64,000 nucleotides of DNA, from NCBI RefSeq assembly GCF_027587205.1, contig NZ_JAPDOD010000009.1, positions 62,001 to 126,000 on the forward strand, written 5' to 3'. The notes under the pieces are model-generated. The model made no database searches and was not told the origin of the DNA. It saw nothing but the letters and a program-made list of their open reading frames with translations. The DNA comes from Solirubrobacter ginsenosidimutans. Its GTDB lineage: Bacteria > Actinomycetota > Thermoleophilia > Solirubrobacterales > Solirubrobacteraceae. How positions within the stretch are numbered: position 1 is the first letter of the stretch; every line of letters begins with the position of its first letter. Below, piece after piece: positions 60,223 through 64,000 of this stretch. Made by a program: the position numbers and the translations under genes.

Positions 60223-61653
60223 ATGCGGCAGCTCACCAGCCTCGACGCGCAGTTTCTCGCCCTCGAGAACTCGCGCCAGACCGGTCATGTCGGCAGCCTC
60301 GCGATGCTCGACGCAGCGACGGCGCCGGACGGGGAATTCGGCTACCGCGAAGTGACGCGGCTGATCGAGGAACGCGCGCCGCAGCTTCCGCCGCTGCGCT
60401 GGCGCCTCGCCGAGGTGCCGCTCGGGCTCGACCACCCCTACTGGGTCGAGGAAGCCGAGATCGACCTCGGCTACCACATCCGCGAGATGGCGCTCGCGTC
60501 GCCGGGCAACGACGAGCAGCTCGCCGACCAGGTCGCGCGGATCATGTCGCGCCCCCTGGACCGCGCGCGGCCGCTGTGGGAGCTCTACGTGATCGAGGGC
60601 CACGAGTCCGGCCTGGTGTGCGTCCTGACGAAGATCCACCACGCGGTCATCGACGGCCTCAGCGGCGCCGAGATCATGGCGCTGCTGCTGGACCTGACCC
60701 CCGAGGGCCGCGAGATCCCGCCGGTCTCCGAGGACGAGGATCTCGCCGACCCCCCACCCACCGGGCTGCAGATGTTCACGCTCGGGATGCTCGGTCTCCC
60801 CCGCTACCCGGTGCGGATGCTGCGGGCGCTGCCGAAGGCGATCCCGAACCTCGAGGACACGCCGTTCGGGATCTTCCCGGGGGCCGGCACGCTGTCGAAG
60901 ATCGCGGGGAAGCTGAGCCGCGACGGGGTCGAGCGGCCCGATCTGACCGCGCCCAAGACGGTCTTCAACGGCCGCGTCTCGCCGCACCGGCGCTTCGTCT
61001 TCGGCCAGCTCCCGCTGAGCGAGTTCAAGGCCGCCAAGAACAACCACGGCGCGACGGTCAACGACGTCGTCGTGGCGGTGTGCGCGGGCGCGGTGCGGCG
61101 CTGGCTGATCGAGCACGACGACCTGCCTGAGACGCCGCTGGTGGCGCAGGTGCCGGTGTCAGTGCGCACGGGCGAGCAGTTCGGCACCTTCGGCAACCGC
61201 ATCCTGCTGATGGCGGCGCCGCTGTTCACCGACGAGCCGGACCCGGTCGAGCGCCTGCGCAAGACCCACGAGGCGCTCGCCGAGATGAAGGACCGCCACC
61301 GCGCGTTGCCCGCCGAGCTGCTGCAGGACGCCAACAACTTCATCCCGCCCGCGGTCTTCGCGCGCGCCGCGCGGCTCACGTTCGGCTTCTCGACCTCGCG
61401 TCCCGGCCGGCCGACGTGGAACCTCGTGATCTCCAACGTCCCCGGCCCGCAGTTCCCGCTCTACATGGCGGGTGCGCGGCTGGAGGCCAACTACCCGGTC
61501 TCGGTGATCACCGACGGCATGGGCCTCAACATCACCGTCATGAGCTACATGGGCCACATGGACTTCGGGATCGTCGCCGACCGCGATCAGATGCCCGACG
61601 TCGAGGTGCTGATGGGCTACCTGCGCGAGGAACTCGAAGCGCTCGAACAGTGA
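60223..61653 (+). CDS. Wax ester synthase/diacylglycerol acyltransferase (WS/DGAT)
   Basis: 476 residues. N-terminal [15 protein letters not shown] and the catalytic HHxxxDG motif ([21 protein letters not shown]) near residue 140 are diagnostic. C-terminal [21 protein letters not shown] and [27 protein letters not shown] blocks are also typical. It esterifies diacylglycerol or fatty alcohol with acyl-CoA to form storage lipid at the membrane. FAS-I at 26.9-36.2 kb could be the acyl source. Its stop overlaps the tryptophan dioxygenase start (GTGA). Confidence 0.93.
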   Translation: MRQLTSLDAQFLALENSRQTGHVGSLAMLDAATAPDGEFGYREVTRLIEERAPQLPPLRWRLAEVPLGLDHPYWVEEAEIDLGYHIREMALASPGNDEQLADQVARIMSRPLDRARPLWELYVIEGHESGLVCVLTKIHHAVIDGLSGAEIMALLLDLTPEGREIPPVSEDEDLADPPPTGLQMFTLGMLGLPRYPVRMLRALPKAIPNLEDTPFGIFPGAGTLSKIAGKLSRDGVERPDLTAPKTVFNGRVSPHRRFVFGQLPLSEFKAAKNNHGATVNDVVVAVCAGAVRRWLIEHDDLPETPLVAQVPVSVRTGEQFGTFGNRILLMAAPLFTDEPDPVERLRKTHEALAEMKDRHRALPAELLQDANNFIPPAVFARAARLTFGFSTSRPGRPTWNLVISNVPGPQFPLYMAGARLEANYPVSVITDGMGLNITVMSYMGHMDFGIVADRDQMPDVEVLMGYLREELEALEQ

Positions 61654-62507
61654 CCGACGCCGGGGAGAACCGTCGCCACGTCGAGGAGGGCGTCACCCGC
61701 GACCTGCGCGGGCGGCGCACCTACGCGTCCTACCTCGACCTCGAGCGGCTCCTGAGCGCCCAGCACCCGCTGAGCGACCCCGAGCACCACGACGAGCTGC
61801 TGTTCATCATCCAGCACCAGACCTCCGAGCTGTGGATGCGGCTGATCATCCACGAGCTCGACGAGGTGCTCGCGCGGCTCGCCGCCGACGACCTCGGCCC
61901 GGCCCAGAAGGGTCTCTCGCGCGTGAAGCAGATCCAGCGCCAGCTCTTTGAGCAGTGGGCTGTGCTGGCGACGCTGACCCCGTCGGAGTACGTGAAGTTC
62001 CGCGACGTCCTCGGCCCCGCCTCCGGCTTCCAGTCGCTGCAGTACCGGATCATCGAGTTCCAGCTCGGCAACAAGAACCGCGAGATGCTGACGGTCTTCC
62101 GGCATGACGAGACCGCGCACGCGCGCCTGCGCGAGGTCCTCGAGGCCCCCAGCCTCTACGACGAGTTCCTGCGCCACCTCGCCCGCCGCGACTACGCGAT
62201 CCCCGCCGACTGCGTCGAGCGCGACTTCACCGAGCCCCACCGGCGCCGCGAGGACCTCCTCCCCGTCTTCAAGGCCATCTACGACGCCCCCAAACGCGAC
62301 TGGGAGGCCTACGAGATGTGCGAGGAGCTCGTCGACGTCGAGGAGTCCTTTCAGCTGTGGCGCTTCCGCCACATGAAGACCGTCGAGCGGATCATCGGTC
62401 ACAAGCGCGGCACGGGAGGCTCCTCAGGAGTCGGATTCCTCCGTGCCGCGCTCGATCTGACCTTCTTTCCGGAACTGCTGGACGTGCGGACCGAGATCGG
62501 CCGCTAG
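61650..62507 (+). CDS. kynA: Tryptophan 2,3-dioxygenase
   Basis: 285 residues from GTG 61650. Family motifs: [35 protein letters not shown] with the distal His near 52, [12 protein letters not shown] near 127, and [23 protein letters not shown] near 235 containing the proximal heme His. It opens the indole ring of L-Trp to N-formylkynurenine, the first step of the kynurenine route. No kynureninase or formamidase gene is adjacent. Coupling to a lipid acyltransferase is functionally unexplained. The 3' end overlaps the convergent cupredoxin gene by four bases. Confidence 0.95.
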   Translation: MTDAGENRRHVEEGVTRDLRGRRTYASYLDLERLLSAQHPLSDPEHHDELLFIIQHQTSELWMRLIIHELDEVLARLAADDLGPAQKGLSRVKQIQRQLFEQWAVLATLTPSEYVKFRDVLGPASGFQSLQYRIIEFQLGNKNREMLTVFRHDETAHARLREVLEAPSLYDEFLRHLARRDYAIPADCVERDFTEPHRRREDLLPVFKAIYDAPKRDWEAYEMCEELVDVEESFQLWRFRHMKTVERIIGHKRGTGGSSGVGFLRAALDLTFFPELLDVRTEIGR

Positions 62508-63307
62508 CCGCCGAGGTAGACCCAGACGGAGTGGATCTTCGAGTCGATCTCGGCCATGTCGGTGGCGAAGACCTGGAGCTTGTACTTGCGCTCCTTGTCG
62601 CGCAGGTTCTTGGGCGGCTTGATCTGCGCGCTGACGGGTCCGGCGTTGGCGTCGACGGTCTCGGTGGCGACGACCTTCTTGCCGAGCTTCAGGCGCAACG
62701 TGAGCGTCCCGGCCTCTGAGACGTTGACCTTGACCTTGACGGTGTTCTCGGGCGCCTTGATCGAGATCAGGTCGACGGTCGGGGCGGTGGTGTCGCCCTC
62801 CTCGAAGACCGTCGGCGCGGTGGTCGTGTTGGGGAGCGCCGGCGGGAGGCTCGGATCGTCCGGGTCCACCCAGTCGGGATCGGTCCACGGCGTCCCGGGG
62901 TCGACGGGCGCGCCCGGGTCCGCGGTGCCGACGACGACCTGGCCGTTCATGCCCCCGGCGGCGAGGCCGCCGTGGATCGAGCAATAGAACTGATACGTGC
63001 CGGCCTGGCTGACGACCGTGCTCGCCTTCGGCCCGAGGTAGGACGCGCCGAGCTGCTGTGGCTGCCCACCGGGTGCGACGACCCAGACGTCGTGGGTGGA
63101 GTTCTCCCCGAGCGGGTTGCCGGGCTGCGTGAAGCGCCACTCGATCGTGTCACCCACCTGCGCGGGGACGTTGCGCGGCGTCCAGAGATGCGTGAACGAC
63201 GGCGTGTCGAAGGCCTGGACGGCGCGCGTGACGGACGCCTGGGCGCCCGCGGCCGGCACCAGCAGCGCGGCGGCGGCGAGCCCGCCCACAAGGACCCGGC
63301 GGATCAC
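62504..63307 (-). CDS. Secreted cupredoxin-domain protein
   Basis: 267 residues from GTG 63307, with a signal peptide ([22 protein letters not shown]). Residues ~30-130 are a cupredoxin: the ligand set His in STHDVWV near 73 and Cys-Ser-Ile-His in FYCSIHGG near 106, with a Met eight residues later (GGMNG), matches a type 1 copper site. A Pro/Asp-rich linker and a C-terminal beta domain of ~90 residues ([13 protein letters not shown]) follow. It probably carries electrons outside the cell. The start overlaps the stop of the multicopper oxidase gene (GTGA), so the two are probably partners. Confidence 0.85.
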   Translation of the reverse strand: MIRRVLVGGLAAAALLVPAAGAQASVTRAVQAFDTPSFTHLWTPRNVPAQVGDTIEWRFTQPGNPLGENSTHDVWVVAPGGQPQQLGASYLGPKASTVVSQAGTYQFYCSIHGGLAAGGMNGQVVVGTADPGAPVDPGTPWTDPDWVDPDDPSLPPALPNTTTAPTVFEEGDTTAPTVDLISIKAPENTVKVKVNVSEAGTLTLRLKLGKKVVATETVDANAGPVSAQIKPPKNLRDKERKYKLQVFATDMAEIDSKIHSVWVYLGG

Positions 63308-64000
63308 GCCTGCACCTCCATCTGGCCCATCATCGACATGTCGCCGTGCTCGGCGGCATGGCAGTGGAAGACGTAGCGGCCGCTGAAGTAGTCGAAGTAC
63401 GGGCGGATGACCACGGTCGAGCGCGGATAGACCGCCACCGTGTCCTTCCAGCCCCGGTCCCCCGGACTGGGCGGTTGGCCGTCGACGGACACCACTCTGA
63501 AGTGGTACCCGTGCAGATGCATCGGGTGCGTGCGGTCGGACTGATTGACCCACGTCCACTGCTCGGTCGTGCCCTGGCGCGGCTTCGCGTCGATCCGTTC
63601 CTCGGAGAACCCGCCGCCCGCGATGTGCCACACCGAGCTGCCGCCCGCGAGACCCTCGAAGGTCAGCGGCCACGAGCGCTCCATGTTGACCTCGGGCAGC
63701 TCCTCGTCCTCGGCGAGCTGCTTCGGGATCCGCGCCTCCTCGGCGCCGCCCTTGACGACGTCGAAGCGCATCACGGCGCTCGTCGACGCCTCGCCGACGG
63801 TGTTGTGGAGGATGACCTTCGAGCCGACGCCGAAGTCGCGGAAGTCGACGAGCACGTCGACGCGCTCGGCCGGCTCCAGCGGAATCGAGGTGCGCGCCAC
63901 CGGCTTGCCCGGCAGCATCCCGCCGTCGGAGGCGATCTGGATCATCTTGCGCCCGTTGCCGAGCTCGAGCTTGTAGGGCCGCGCGTTGGACGCGTTGAGG
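63304..64000 (-). CDS. Multicopper oxidase, C-terminal part (cut by window edge)
   Basis: The last ~232 residues are visible; the frame is open to the window edge. Copper ligand motifs of the third cupredoxin domain are present: HPMHLHGYHF near 150 residues from the end, and FHCHAAEHGDMSMMG at the C-terminus, which supply the type 3/type 2 His and the type 1 His-Cys-His-Met set. It oxidises phenols or metal ions with reduction of oxygen to water. The GQMEV-like end is as in bilirubin oxidase/CotA relatives. The substrate is unknown. Confidence 0.9.
   Translation of the reverse strand, partial: LNASNARPYKLELGNGRKMIQIASDGGMLPGKPVARTSIPLEPAERVDVLVDFRDFGVGSKVILHNTVGEASTSAVMRFDVVKGGAEEARIPKQLAEDEELPEVNMERSWPLTFEGLAGGSSVWHIAGGGFSEERIDAKPRQGTTEQWTWVNQSDRTHPMHLHGYHFRVVSVDGQPPSPGDRGWKDTVAVYPRSTVVIRPYFDYFSGRYVFHCHAAEHGDMSMMGQMEVQA

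Overview
The window is about 70% GC and is packed with genes on both strands. It looks like a chromosomal segment of a high-GC actinobacterium. Three features point there: a single-chain type I fatty acid synthase followed by its own AcpS, a GT4 glycogen enzyme of the actinobacterial GlgM type, and many secreted proteins ending in basic Arg/Lys-rich beta domains. The last feature resembles the Solirubrobacterales (Thermoleophilia). That placement is by eye and no marker gene is present to confirm it. No rRNA, tRNA, IS element, phage gene or CRISPR array was seen. No gene-free stretch exceeds 300 bases; the largest gap is about 180 bases (53481-53661).

Layout. 1-2098: end of a molybdate ABC transporter operon (modA partial, modB, modC). 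2034-2774: a YgeA-like amino acid racemase. 2825-6049: a duplicated-module secreted protein with a Thr/Ala/Pro stalk. 6114-8936: a GNAT fused to an ADP-forming acyl-CoA synthetase. 8986-11032: a DgcN/DgcA pair for D-glutamate. 11072-13894: an anti-sigma-like ATPase coupled to a secreted NHL-repeat protein that appears frameshifted.

13866-26481 is an iron locus. A minus-strand operon holds a secreted beta protein, a siderophore-binding protein, a fused FhuB-like permease and an ATPase. A DtxR-family regulator sits at the divergent junction. A plus-strand operon makes a hydroxamate-type NIS siderophore (IucA/IucC-GNAT fusion, N-monooxygenase, second IucA/IucC, second GNAT) and probably exports it with an ABC-2 pair. 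26506-36200 is acpS plus a 3108-residue FAS-I. 36337-37666 is a SirB1-like protein plus a FhuF-like ferric reductase. 37671-40859 holds two more secreted beta proteins related to the one in the uptake operon, and 41004 is an Sfp-type PPTase. A shared 16-bp inverted repeat occurs at three iron-linked junctions, with a weaker copy at a fourth, suggesting one regulon.

41609-43121: a channel-like protein with an unusual filter, then a SET-domain protein coupled to a small helical protein. 43254-56100: five tandem paralogous secreted M6-type metalloproteases. Four have the same TTGACC-N17/18 promoter, and hairpins lie downstream of four of them, so each looks like a separate transcription unit. 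56204-60161: a pgm-glgC-glgM operon for alpha-glucan synthesis. 60223-62507: a wax ester/diacylglycerol acyltransferase coupled to tryptophan 2,3-dioxygenase. 62504-64000: a cupredoxin and a multicopper oxidase cut by the right edge. Overlapping ATGA/GTGA stop-start junctions are very common and were used to choose many starts.
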